Assembly: GCA_030141605.1 (NCBI GenBank)
Contig: JAQGDQ010000090.1
Location: 474,501 to 538,500, forward strand
Origin: Tubiluchus corallicola
Lineage: Eukaryota > Priapulida > Priapulimorpha > Priapulimorphida > Tubiluchidae
Direction: 5' to 3'
DNA: 64,000 nt
Below are positions 48,401 to 57,079 of this stretch, piece after piece. Under the pieces are notes generated by a model, which saw only the letters and a program-made list of their open reading frames with translations, had not been told where the DNA came from and did not search any database. Made by a program: the position numbers and the translations under genes. Position 1 is the first letter of the stretch, and each line of letters opens with the position of its first letter.

Positions 48401-51063
48401 TTAATGCAATTCAGTAGTTTGTTTAATTTCAATCAAAGTTAGCTTCTGAACGTAAGTGGTGCTGGCATAGCAGTGTTTGTTTTTTGCTGGATTATTGCAT
48501 TACTGGATTACTGGATTCTTTTATTTTAGAATTCTGCCTGCCCAGTTTTTATAATAGAACTAGCAGGCATTTGATGACGACGAAAGTTAGCTTTAATTGT
48601 GTTAATAGTGTTACGGGGGCGAAATGCCATTTATTTTCGACCCTCCCCCCTCTACTTTGTGATGGTTCGATTTATTACGAAGCCACTGCATATCAACACT
48701 GCATACCAGCTATAAGTAGCTGGTACAGAATGGCCTCGCCGGCTCAGTCGGCAGACGGACAGGTGCGTTTACCACCTAAGCACCTGTTCCGTACTCATGA
48801 CCAGCATGGGGAACGCTAGAAAAAATTCTGGCTAATTTTTACCTTAATTTTCTGTTTGAATGTTTATATTTCTTGTCTCTTTTCTCATCTACAATATTTG
48901 TCTGTAACATGGTTTGACTGATCCAGATTTGAACCCAGGACTTCCGCTTTGCTACCATAAGCATCAAGCTCCTTGGACAGCCTTGAGCTTTTGTGTAATA
49001 ATATTTCTCTTATTTTTATTTATTATTTTATGCGACACACGTAACATGTGCGTACAGTTTACCCGTCAGGCTGAATAAGAGGGAACATTTTACATGCAAG
49101 AGCATTTTAGACAGTAATGTAAACTTTTCTCCTGAAATTAGACATCAGTTGCGAAGTTTGTTGTATCGTGAATTGTTATTGTCATGTGACATACCTTATT
49201 GTATTTTTTGTTTTAGTTTATGATGATTATATGAACTTTATAAACCTTAAAATAAAATATTAAATCAAATTAATCAAATAGATAAAATTTTGATAACGAT
49301 AATAATAATAATGCAATTACAATACATATTGACATGTACTGTAAAATGAGCTTTAGAAGAGTTTTCCGTGAATGAGTGGGTGAGATTGGTCAGTCAGTCA
49401 ATTATTCTGTTATCTGTGCATAAGCTGTTTTAGTACTATAATAATTTCAGTTAATTAATAGTATTTATTGCATGCGTCCACATAGTCCGATACGTTGGTA
49501 GTAAATGAGTAATGGAGTCAGATCATCAAGAATTAGACTTTTGCAACAAATGGCGCGGTAACGGAAATCTTTTATCGTGATTTTATTGCTACGCAAGCGC
49601 AAGTTGGAGAAATAAAGCGATTCGAATGACGTTGGTAAAAAAGTTATTACACTATAATTACAGTGCGTGTGCTTAAAGTGCATTTAAAGTTGTCTTAATG
49701 GAAAAAGCTAGTTGGCTTGGCTGAAAAAAATTAGCACAAGTTCGTCATCTTGTTTGTAGTTAAAATATAAACGATTTTTGCTTTAGTATTGTTTTGTTTC
49801 AGTTTTCAAAATGCTTATCTTCTAACTGTCATATAAATACTATTTTCCTTGGTTGTTTGCGTTTTATACAACCTTCTTTGCAACAAAAAATGATAATGAT
49901 GATGATGACGACGACGACGATGTTGATGATGATGATGATGATGATGACGACGACGACGGCGACGACGATGATGATAATTAATAGCAGCTATAGCAGCAGA
50001 AGTACCTTAGTTTATTTATTTTGCTAAAACATTTTCATTTTGCAAATGGAAGTTAGCCAAAATTTAATTAGTTAATAGTATCAAATATCACCTCATGTAT
50101 TTTGCTTTTCGACAGGTTTTGAAATCTTATTGCTAAAACTCAAGTTTAAAAGGAAGCCAGAATTATTTTTCGTATACTGCTTTATTTTGAGGTACGGTAA
50201 AAGTACACATTTTAACACAGCGCCTATTTTTTATGCAACGCGTTCCCCAGATGCAGGCAGCGGAAAATCCACCGCGCGAACGCCAAATTTACGGTAATAA
50301 TACTTTCACTCAAGTCATTCTTAAAAAGCATATTCTCTTTCAATATATCATACGTTAGATTATTTTGAGTTTTAGTTTAAAATTGGGTCCCTATCGCCTT
50401 TAACTTGGTTGTACTCTGCAGGCGTAAACCTGTATTATAGCTTTTTATCCAGATTAATAATGAGTTGACCAAGTCAACTGTACATGTAACAGTTAATAAA
50501 CTAATGACATTAGTCATATCCAATCCGACTCTAAACAGTTCATTTCGCAGAGACCTCACCTCATCTGAGCATCCTGTGCTGAGAGCATGCGCATTTGCGC
50601 CAAGTAGGGCGGTTCGGTTGTTGTATAAATAAATGGCTTCTTTAAGTATCAGTGCCTTTATTTTTCCGGCAAGCAGAGTGGTAATTTCATTTGAAAAGAC
50701 ATGTTTGGCTTTAAATTCTATTTCTGCGTGGATCAAAAGTTTTAATAAACTGTATTTCTCGGAACGAATCACGTTTTCTCGATCCGCCGCTGACTGCAGC
50801 GCGTGCGGATCGATTCCGGTTAGAGATTTTCCCTCTAAAGCGTGAATCGCTGTCGTTATTTGTAGTTGTTGCCGCTAGTGTGTAATTTAGCTGCATCTCT
50901 TCTCTTGTTGGAGTGATCGATCTCTGTTACCTGAGTGCAAAACGACGGCCACCAAAATTACGTGGATTCCGTGCGTGGGCCGCGTCCGGCCGGAAGACTC
51001 CGTGCCGCCGGCCGCTTCGAGGTGTGACGAGGAGGTTGAGGTGGAGGTGCCAGAGAGTTTAAC
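35158..51063 (+). CDS. RGS protein, RZ/A-like, 5' part (3 exons)
   Basis: Joined coding sequence 35218-35360, 43797-43895 and 50914-51063 gives about 130 residues in one frame, ending in a split codon. Residues 1-37 are Ser/Pro/Gly-rich. Residues 39-51 hold the string FSWCCCTCSSITV. In RGS17, RGS19 and RGS20 a similar Trp-Cys string near the N-terminus is palmitoylated and anchors the protein to membranes, and the C-terminal RGS domain speeds GTP hydrolysis by Gi/Gz alpha subunits. Residues 52-81 are Asn/Lys-rich. Residues 82-130 include an acidic stretch (CDEEVEVEVPES) as found before RGS domains in this family. The RGS domain was not found and should lie beyond 64000. The call rests on the cysteine string and clean splice phases; exon 3 is the least certain. 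Confidence 0.65.
35190..35231 (+). promoter_or_regulatory. upstream ORF overlapping the start codon
   Basis: ATG at 35190 opens a 13-residue frame (MRCFVLVHHNEKH) that ends with TAA at 35229-35231, past the main ATG at 35218 and in another frame. An overlapping upstream ORF of this kind commonly lowers translation of the main frame. Whether it is translated cannot be seen here. Confidence 0.55.
35536..35645 (-). mobile_element. non-LTR retrotransposon 3' end, copy 3
   Basis: In the first large intron. Reads 'ttcaattcaattaaattcaa', 'cggtaactaagaccatataa' and 'aaataaaatacaatgaagta', matching the arm at 27818-28078. The tail repeat (TTCAA on this strand) marks the 3' end of a minus-oriented insertion. 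Confidence 0.75.
35646..39317. other. intron 1 of the RGS-like gene, first part
   Basis: No further exon recognised. ORFs at 36602-36853 and 37715-37954 lack motifs, though 37715-37954 is somewhat Ser/Thr/Gln-rich and ends near a GC rise. Confidence 0.45.
39318..39537 (+). repeat. ~55-bp minisatellite, four diverged units
   Basis: Units start near 39318, 39374, 39427 and 39483 (56, 53, 56 and about 55 bp). Each has 'gcagc.tt', 'gacattgtgttataat' and 'gtactt.gt.c...attaact'-type landmarks. Units differ strongly, so the array is old. Confidence 0.75.
39720..39800. repeat. CT/CCCT-rich low-complexity patch
   Basis: Pyrimidine-rich plus strand (ccctctctctccctcc and similar). It explains overlapping Ser-Pro-Leu frames at 39646-39923. 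Confidence 0.75.
41185..41244. mobile_element. hAT-like right end fragment
   Basis: Reads 'tgcctagggcgtcaaactac' then 'ctagagccggctctg'. This is the type of end seen in hAT-like elements whose termini read CAGRGCCGG. No matching left end was found nearby, so it is a truncated fragment. Confidence 0.5.
42597..43312. mobile_element. fold-back element with ~88-bp terminal inverted repeats
   Basis: Left end 42597-42686 ('atataagtagtcaaagttta', 'gagacaagtcttgcgttaaa', 'catggaat.aaaactcaaa', 'acagggatttg') is the reverse complement of right end 43225-43312. The ~540-bp interior is AT-rich and noncoding. No convincing target-site duplication was found. It lies in intron 1, about 0.5 kb before exon 2. 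Confidence 0.8.
43455..43531 (+). pseudogene. exon-2-like duplicate with splice acceptor
   Basis: 'aatcattattttcgtag', then 'cattaacgtgaacaacaat', resembles the acceptor and first codons of exon 2 ('aatcattatttttacag', then 'cattactgtgaatcacaat'), exactly 320 bp upstream. In the gene's phase it would read S-INVNNNYTEVFPYCWKY and stop at TAG 43529-43531. It could be a relic of a local duplication, an alternative terminal exon, or part of a degenerate local repeat that also gave rise to the exon 2 acceptor. Confidence 0.45.
43585..43680 (+). repeat. dispersed repeat family D, copy 1
   Basis: 'ttttttgctggattactg', then 'ttcttttattttagaattct', 'gcctg..cag', matches 48478-48560. Short, unknown class, between the exon-2-like relic and exon 2. 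Confidence 0.75.
43797..43895 (+). CDS. RGS-like gene, exon 2
   Basis: Acceptor atcattatttttacag ends at 43796; donor AATAG|GTGAGT starts at 43896. 99 nt, entering with one base and leaving with two (phase 2 on both sides), open throughout. It completes the cysteine-string part with ITV, then codes NHNSPPNNGNNKTKDPK and TVDIINNYFPEN. It has no known domain; the segment corresponds to the variable linker of RZ-type RGS proteins. Confidence 0.7.
43896..45264. other. intron 2, first part; triplet-rich patch
   Basis: An AAT/GAT/AAC triplet patch lies at about 44465-44545. No exon recognised. Confidence 0.45.
45265..45450 (+). repeat. AATGAT hexamer array plus AAT triplets
   Basis: About 22 hexamers (gataat/aatgat) to 45411, then AAT triplets. 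The hexamer translates as Asn-Asp or Ile-Met in open frames; these are not proteins. Confidence 0.97.
46260..46610 (+). repeat. dispersed repeat family C, copy 1 (empty site)
   Basis: Homologous in inverted orientation to 51985-52795. Landmarks are 'gatcatttca.gcttggg.gc', 'tcccattttgaaag', 'tagatagctaatt', 'tttttgcatt' and, at 46552-46590, 'gcggtagtataaattta.tt', 'catcctt.atagac'. The 'gcggtagt' here is the unoccupied equivalent of the target site that holds a hAT-like element in the other copy. Confidence 0.8.
47025..47262 (+). mobile_element. possible LINE 3' end with TTCAA tail
   Basis: Sequence ends in 'aattcaattcaattcaattt', a pentamer-type tail like those of the LINE ends at 27 kb, but the body is not obviously the same family. 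The orientation is uncertain. Confidence 0.3.
47371..47520. repeat. TAC/TGC/CTG triplet-rich patch
   Basis: (TAC)n and (CTG)n-like triplets, partly interrupted. The Leu/Thr-rich frame over it is a repeat artefact. Confidence 0.85.
47993..48131 (+). repeat. 73-bp tandem duplication, two copies
   Basis: Copies start at 47993 and 48066: 'gtctatatcgacaaaatgtc', 'tagaa.ttttatct.tacag', 'taagc.c.gtcag.gaagatt'. They differ by a handful of substitutions; the second copy is slightly truncated. Confidence 0.95.
48478..48560 (+). repeat. dispersed repeat family D, copy 2
   Basis: Direct repeat of 43585-43680 in the same orientation, with 'attactggattactgga' expanded locally. Confidence 0.75.
48731..48805 (+). 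mobile_element. tRNA-like SINE head, plus strand
   Basis: Begins 'gcctcgccggctcagtcggc' with an A-box-like CCGGCTCAGTCGGCAGA (48739-48755), followed by an anticodon-arm-like hairpin AGGTGC...GCACCT. The B box is missing or degraded, so not a functional tRNA. Confidence 0.45.
48920..48985 (-). mobile_element. tRNA-like SINE head, minus strand
   Basis: On the minus strand a B box GGTTCAAATC (plus 48926-48935) follows a D-arm-like 'gagcttgatgcttatggtag'. It faces the plus-strand head at 48731, so two SINE-like pieces converge here. Confidence 0.5.
49889..49977. repeat. GAT/GAC trinucleotide microsatellite
   Basis: (GAT)n and (GAC)n blocks alternate over about 90 bp. Confidence 0.95.
50190..50390 (+). 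repeat. dispersed repeat family B, copy 2
   Basis: Matches 21248-21515 in the same orientation; see shared blocks such as 'ccgcgcgaa', 'ggtaataatactttcac' and 'tctttcaatat'. Confidence 0.65.
50770..51060. promoter_or_regulatory. GC- and CpG-rich patch around exon 3
   Basis: A local rise in CpG ('gatccgccgctgac', 'gcgcgtgcggatcg', 'gggccgcgtccggccgg', 'gccgccggccgcttcg') in an otherwise AT-rich region. It may only reflect coding constraint, or it may mark an alternative promoter inside the gene. Confidence 0.35.
50914..51063 (+). CDS. RGS-like gene, exon 3
   Basis: Acceptor ctcttctcttgttggag ends at 50913, with a strong pyrimidine tract; donor TTTAAC|GTAAGT starts at 51064. 150 nt, again phase 2 in and out, open throughout. 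Codes DRSLLPECKTTATKITW, IPCVGRVRPEDSV and CDEEVEVEVPESL. The acidic end fits the linker before an RGS domain. An in-frame TAG at 50887 means the frame must enter by splicing. A different acceptor at 50890 would put it in a frame that stops just before the donor, so that choice is rejected. Confidence 0.55.
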
Positions 51064-51429
51064 GTAAGTCGTAGGTTAAAGCTGTCTCGAATTCGCTTAA
51101 TTGTGTGTCATAAATTGTGCTGAAAAGTAATGGCGTAATATTCTGTTCCTTTATTTAACAATTATAACACTATTTATATTGATTTGTTATTGGCAATACT
51201 GGCAATTTATGTTGCCTGAAGGTGCGCAGTTTTTCCATCCGAACGTGACTAAAACTACTTGCCCTGCTCAGGTTCTTATTTTATCGATTATCCTTGTTAC
51301 TTGATAAGGAGTAGGTCTATATGTTCCGTTAACACCACATGTATATAATCATACCTGTAGTACGATCTTGCCGTTGGCTTTGACTTGGAGTATGTCAGTT
51401 TTACGTAAACTAAAATCCAGCATTCAACG

Positions 51430-51690
51430 ATAAGGTTTATGTGGTGTGTATGGCTGGACCGGAATCTGGCTCATTATCAAGGCTCATCCTTTAACACGAG
51501 ACACTGGAACCGACAAAGGTCACCTACCCACCTTCAGGGGTAAATACATGCACCCGCAACGAGAGATATAGCTAGAAGCAGGCGAATTAAACAGCCCAGA
51601 GTGAGTATTGAACCGGCAAGTCACCCATCTATTACTGATCTGCTCTGAATTGCTTAACTTCGTCCTCTAAGCACGCACTGTGAATACTCG
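51430..51690 (-). mobile_element. 5S-rRNA-derived SINE (SINE3-like), minus strand
   Basis: On the minus strand from about 51680: 'gaagttaagcaattcagagc' resembles the 5S rRNA box A region (GAAGCTAAGCAGGGTCGGGC), and 'agatgggtgacttgccggt' resembles the 5S box C region (GGATGGGTGACC). The two are spaced as in 5S rRNA. The body continues left to about 51430 without a coding frame. Confidence 0.6.
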
Positions 51691-51984
51691 GTTATCACCC
51701 ATTCAATAATAATAGTGATAATAATTTGGCGATGCTCTCCGTTCGATTGGGGATCAGGGCTTACATTGTGGCGAACTGCGTAAAATAATTAGAGACACTC
51801 TTCATTTTTTTAATTGGTTTTACTGACACATCTGCAATTTAGTGCTCAGGTTCAGAGAAAGGTCGTCAAAAATTTTACTGTTGAAATATGCAAAATGTTG
51901 TAAATTAAAAGAAAGGACAAGTCAATTAGCAGTTATCATGTTGGGTTTATTTTACTTATCTCTTAGACTTATAGAAAATATATC

Positions 51985-52795
51985 AAAGAAATTCGCAAAA
52001 ACTGTCTATAAAGGATGAAGTTAATTTATACTACCGCCAGAGCCGGATTAAGGTGTGTTTGTGTCCTAAGCACGCCCAACACCTGATGCGCCGGTTCTCT
52101 CCTTTGCCCCCATGATACCGCGGACACGTTTTGCAGTTCAAAGCATACGTATTATGTGATAAAAATTGCGCGACATTATATATAAAACAAGCTCCATTGC
52201 TCTGTAGACCTAAGGGATTTATGCCAATCAAATGAAATTATAATTAAGTAAATCAAGTTTAAAAAATGATACCTGCCAACAGCAAAAAATTAATCATTCT
52301 CTTGTAGCCCCCTACTTCACACTTTGAACTGTGTAAGACTTTCACGACCTTCGTTAACGTACTTTATTAAAATTTTATCTGTTTTCAATTTATTTTTGCC
52401 AGCTTCCTGGTTCCTCTGAGCCTTGGTGCCCTAACGTGTTTAGTCTGCTTATGCGTTAACCAGCCCAGACTACCGCCGTACAAAACTTTTCAGACACTGT
52501 GGTTTCCGCCTTTCGCTTGAAAATTATGACGTAACGGTCGGCCTTCGTGACTTTTTGTAAGCACATCGTCCCTTTCCGCAAGCGCGCGCTACTTAAACTA
52601 ATTCAAACCTTTGCAGCTAACCCCAAATATCTAATACAAAATGCAAAAATACCACAATTAGCTATCTAATTTTTTGTAAAAACTTATGACGGAAATTGAC
52701 AGTGCGCTGTTTTTCTTTAGTCAATGAACGAAGAATGGGCTTTCAAAATGGGAGCACCCAAGCATGAAATGATCTCGACGTTAAGTGATTTTTCT
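51985..52795 (-). repeat. dispersed repeat family C, copy 2, split by insertion
   Basis: Reverse complement of the family C copy at 46260-46610. It is interrupted at 52030-52476 by the hAT-like element and its target duplication. Outer matches: 'gaaatgatct' and 'ccattttgaaag' (as complements) near 52740-52790, and 'tctataaaggatgaagttaa' near 52005-52025. Confidence 0.8.
52038..52468 (+). mobile_element. hAT-like non-autonomous element, 431 bp, with 8-bp TSD
   Basis: Starts CAGAGCCGGATTAAGGTGTG, ends near GCGTTAACCAGCCCAG. Both sides are flanked by the same 8-mer ACTACCGC (52030-52037 and 52469-52476), the target duplication length of hAT elements. The interior matches the copy at 6969-7593 along most of its length. 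No transposase is encoded. The insertion site is confirmed by the empty paralogue at about 46552. Confidence 0.9.
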
Positions 52796-53089
52796 GCACT
52801 TTAATGACAGGAGGCGCTTATCACACTTTTATTACTAAATCCTTCTAACGTTTTTTGTGAACAATGAAGTAAGCATAGCTTGCCAGAAGTTTGTCTTTTC
52901 CTTTAAAAAGTAGATGTACTGAGAGCTAAATTTAAGTTTTCCCTTACTTGAAATCTATTTCTATTCCTTTACTTATTTACTTGAAATCTAGTTTCCAGGT
53001 TCTTTATTAATGATGCAATAAACCCATGTGTTTGGAATTTTCTAACCAATTTTACCCGAAAGTGAGAAAATCTGAAAAATCCTGACTGA

Positions 53090-53155
53090 AACTGGAGTTG
53101 AACTAGGGCTTTTCGATTATAAGTCCATCAGTCTGACCACTACGTTATTTAGGCT
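53090..53155 (-). mobile_element. tRNA-derived SINE head, minus strand
   Basis: On the minus strand: 'gcctaaataacgtagtggtc' with A-box-like TAACGTAGTGGTCAGA (plus 53132-53147), then B box AGTTCAACTC (plus 53095-53104), about 43 nt apart. The tail runs left toward about 52990. The 5' start 'gcctaaa' is that of a tRNA-like pol III unit. It is not a clean tRNA gene, since stems are mismatched. Confidence 0.6.
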
Positions 53156-53379
53156 AGTAAATGTGATAATTCTTAATTTGCAGCTCACCAGCCAGTTTAG
53201 TTTGGTTTCAAAATTAAAATGTAGGTTTATTCCAGCTTTAAAAAACGTATGTCTTCGAGTTGAAGACGGTGCCATTATTTTGTGCATTGAACCGCTTGTT
53301 TTGAGTTTAAGAAAGACTTTTAAACTAATAAATTTTATTACAAATGTGTATAAACGGGCATATCACGGATCAGCTAAAC

Positions 53380-53420
53380 GGATGGATGGATGGATGGATG
53401 GACGGACGGACGGACGGACG
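53380..53420. repeat. GGAT/GGAC tetranucleotide microsatellite
   Basis: (GGAT)n followed by (GGAC)n, about 40 bp. Confidence 0.95.
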
Positions 53421-53749
53421 AATGCATGGTTAGATAGCTAAAATCTTACGCACACAAAGTAAAAGTACATTGCACATAAGAACTTTATACTTGCGTGAAA
53501 AGAAATGTATGTTGCGTCTTACGTAATATATTTGTGATATTACACGTTCATATTGCTTTAAATTTCACTGACCAATTTGACTAATAGAAAGAACGTTTGT
53601 CCGGCACCGGGGATTTCTCTATTTAAAATCAAATTCACTGAGCTGAAATCAAAGGCCTGTAAAGTGCCTACAGTACCAATTCTTTGAATATAATGATACT
53701 ATGGAATTTTGCATAATCATGGTAGCGGGCTGAAAAAGTGAAAATACAG

Positions 53750-54310
53750 TTTGACTCTGAAAAAATTCTTTCTAAAGGTTTTATGGTATCAGCATGTGTG
53801 TTAAATAACATATAGTAAAAGTTTACCACAATCACACCACTGGAAAGGTCTGATTTTCAATATAACGTCAAGGATTGCCGTCGAATCATGAAAGTGCTCA
53901 TTACTACTTCATCATACGTCCTACGAAAATAATTTTTACGCTTAATCTCATGTTTCGGGTATCGAGGAATCCAATTTACATATTTAAATTATAGTAAAGT
54001 GGTTACAAAAATCTAAGATGGCAGATCAGTATGGCCAGTTTAACTGAAGTTATTTCACAATTTTCTACTTACTTCACCATAATTTAAATATGCAAATTTG
54101 ATTCATCTGTCCCCAAAACATGGGTTAGTCACCAAACTTACTTACCTAGGAGGAATAATGAAGAATAATGAGCATTTTCACGATTTAATGACCGTCTTTG
54201 AAGTAATATTGAGGGTCTTTCCAGTGGTCAACATTTGATATGTTATTTTAAACTCACATGATACAATAAAAAACAACTTTTGTATGAATTTTGCCTGCAA
54301 AGACTATTAT
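53750..54310. repeat. large imperfect palindrome, arms ~250 bp
   Basis: Left arm about 53750-54005 and right arm about 54062-54310 are reverse complements with scattered mismatches and indels; the spacer is about 55 bp. Matching blocks are 'taaataacatat', 'ccactggaaag', 'tcatgaaagtgctcatta' versus 'cgtgaaaatgctcatta', 'atgttt.ggg' and 'catatttaaattat'. It could be a fold-back transposon or a long hairpin RNA locus. No ORF. Confidence 0.85.
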
Positions 54311-55229
54311 TTTTCATATATGCGGCCGTCTATGACGCCACGTATTATTTTGAATTACGATTGGGAAAATCCCAGCTTTAGGTTAAATTTCAAAACTGGA
54401 AATGAATACTAGAAATATTTTCGACAGCAATCATAGCATTCTTGGGTTTTCAGTTTGTTCAAATTTAGACTTTAGAGAATGTTAGACACAAAAGTCGTTT
54501 GAGTAGGGAATAATTTCCATGCAGTAATTACTACTAATTAACTTTTTTAATACTGCAAGTAAATTGAGAATTTTTTGGGGACATTTCGTATTAGTTATGA
54601 AACAGTTAGGTTGGTACTGTATAGTGACTTGAGATTCATTTTCCAAACTTTCAACCATTGCTCGTGGACTGAATTTTCTCAGAACTCTTGTTGTATTTAA
54701 GATTAGATCAAAGACGCCGCCTTGTACGGAACTTCGCGTTGTTCTTTTTTGAGTGAACCGAATTTTCTTTATAAAGACATAAAACGTTCCTGCTACTCGA
54801 GGTTTTGCTCTCAATAATTTACAGTAGGAACTCAAAAGCTCTTGGGAGAATCCGCCTACAACAGCGTTGTGACGTCATTGAGTGTACTTTGGTTGGTATG
54901 TTTCTCGGCGTCCCTACGGAACTTGTGCGTGATTTCGTCAGCAAACGTTTCGATACTCTTAATATTGACTTATTACGTTGCAGTCTATTTGTAAATTAAT
55001 GAATGGTGAAACGTCATATATTATTGTTGTTGACTGGCAATTCAAAGGCACTAGAACGAAGTTCTGAACAGAACTGAACTGAATAGTCGAATCTGATTAA
55101 CTAATTATTTAACCAATTAATTTGGTGGTGTTTGTCTGCGTCAGCAATTGATACATTTCTTCCATCTAGATGGAAGTACTAGTTCTTATGGTTGGTAAGA
55201 AGGTGGAGAACAGTTAAAAATAAATTACT

Positions 55230-55270
55230 CGTCCGACGCTCGAACTCAGGACTCTTGTAACACAACCCAT
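55230..55270 (-). mobile_element. tRNA-like SINE fragment, minus strand
   Basis: Minus strand 'gttacaagagtcctgagttc', then 'gagcg', has a B-box-like AGTTCGAGCG and resembles the SINE piece at 48920-48985. The A box is not recognisable. Confidence 0.35.
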
Positions 55271-56308
55271 CTGTGTTTTTGCAATGATGTTTTGTGTGGC
55301 AAAATGGCAGTGCTTAAATGCCACCAAATGCACATAAATTTACCAGTTGAAAGCTTCATAGTTGTAAGAATTAAGTCGCCAATGGGTATTTTGTAGTATC
55401 TCTACTTAATCATATGCAGCAATTAATATATCATCAAATTAACAATAATTTTTATTGTGTTAAGATGTTTGTGTATTTTGACGTCGTTTTCACATCAGTA
55501 CTATACGCCCTACGCATATCCGTTTAAAATTACGCTGTAAGCTTTAACCATACGGGATAGGTCAAAGGCATGCTGGTTACAATTTATTATTTCATCACAT
55601 TTTAAGTATGGCATAAGATGACAGGACAGTTTTCTTCCTTGTAGAAGCCTCGCTGGTGTTCCCGGAGGTTCTGCGATGGCCCCTAGTGTTCACCAACGCT
55701 CATCAACGATAAATTAAAAATCTATGGTACCTCTAAAGCGGCAAAAACGTTTTATACCCAACATTACAGATGCGTAACTAAAGAAAAACTGAACATATTC
55801 TTTTACAGACACTTTTAATTACCTTTTTATACACATAAATAAGTAATTATCGTATAGCCTGTGAATTTGAAATAGCTCAAGTTTTTCATTAAATTCTATT
55901 TGTGCTGTTTTATGACAATGTTATAATAATTTTATTAGTTTGTTACGATCCTAAATTTCTAACGGCTGATGATCCAATTAAGCTTTTCTTGTCTTCGTAA
56001 AACTGTTGATATTATTTGGAATAAGCTGTATGTCACCAGTCAGAGTGGAGCAGTTTGTTTGAGCAATGCTTTATTGATGTACTTTATTTCGGAAAAACGT
56101 GTCTTCAAAAGCTGTAAGCTAAAATAAAATGAAATTTACATGATCTACAGACAGACATAAAATAGTAAATTTCAAAACTTATAATTATCGAATTAAGTTA
56201 AAACCGCGCAGCAATAACCTTCCATTGATAAGAAGCTAGCCTAAGCTTGATCTCCTCTAATGCCTGGAAGTATTTATATATACAAGCATGACAGACAAGA
56301 GATGAGCA

Positions 56309-56405
56309 GGCAACCAAGTAGGCAGGTAGGTAGGCGAACAGGCAGGCAGCTAAGCAGACAGGCTGCAGTTAGGTATGTAAGTAGGATGTAGGTAATCAGG
56401 TAAAT
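56309..56405. repeat. degenerate GGCA/GGTA tetranucleotide patch
   Basis: Irregular 'aggcagg', 'taggtagg' and 'caggcaggcag' repeats over about 95 bp. Confidence 0.75.
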
Positions 56406-56607
56406 AAATATGTAGCGGGCAAACGTGTAGAATTGTACATGTGTCCACATGCAAAAACAACGAAATCGTAAACGCTGTAATTTATCTTTCGAGATTCATT
56501 TCAGACCCGACGTTAAATAGTTATGCGTGCGTGCATGCGTGCGTATATAAGCATAATACGATTTCTTTTAAGCTATCATCTTCAAAATCAAAAAGGGAAA
56601 ACCTTAA

Positions 56608-56990
56608 GGCGGAAGAAAAGGGAATATCGTAAAAAACACATTTTTAGAGTATATCCTAAAAAAACTTTAGAACAAAGTTATATTACTAAGCATTACATTT
56701 ACATGTTTGAAAGACTTGTAAATGTAACGTTGTACATTGGAAAAGAAAATTCTTAAAAATTTAGCATGTTTGGGCCAATTGGAAAACCATCCTGATTAGC
56801 ACCGCTGACTCACCAAAACACATTATTGTTTTTATCGACAATATAAAGTCAACTATACTTTTGCTTCAATAATTATTTAAATATTGCAATCCTACATGCA
56901 TAGTTACAATAGAAATTTCCGACAACATTATTCTGCATGTAGCCGAAACTTATACTAAACCGTTTAAGTAGTAACTGTTTTCCACAACCT
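56608..56990 (+). repeat. dispersed repeat family A, copy 3
   Basis: Matches 3105-3525: 'gaagaaaag', 'catttttagagtatatccta', 'gttatattac', 'gcattaca', 'tgaaagactt', 'cgacaatataaagt.a.tat', 'acttttg'. Diverged; no ORF. Confidence 0.6.
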
Positions 56991-57079
56991 CTATATGCTG
57001 AAATGAAATGACACTATAAGCAATTATACATGCAATTAAATATAATTTCAACACCAGAAAAACAAAACAAGATCACATG

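Noticed and set aside
48484-48819. 111-codon plus-strand frame
   Set aside because: It runs through a dispersed repeat and a tRNA-like SINE head, so it is not a gene.
50377-50772. 131-codon minus-strand frame opposite the region before exon 3
   Set aside because: Starts at GTG, has no recognised family and part of it lies over dispersed repeat B. Composition is protein-like, so a transcript would reopen the case.
50891-51063. Alternative exon 3 beginning after the AG at 50890
   Set aside because: Phase-correct reading reaches TAA just before the donor; the acceptor at 50913 has the better pyrimidine tract and leaves the frame open.
53090-53155. Functional tRNA gene
   Set aside because: A and B boxes are present but the stems do not pair properly and there is a SINE-like tail.
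54482-54835. 117-codon minus-strand frame
   Set aside because: No motif; length is within chance for AT-rich DNA and no splice context supports it.
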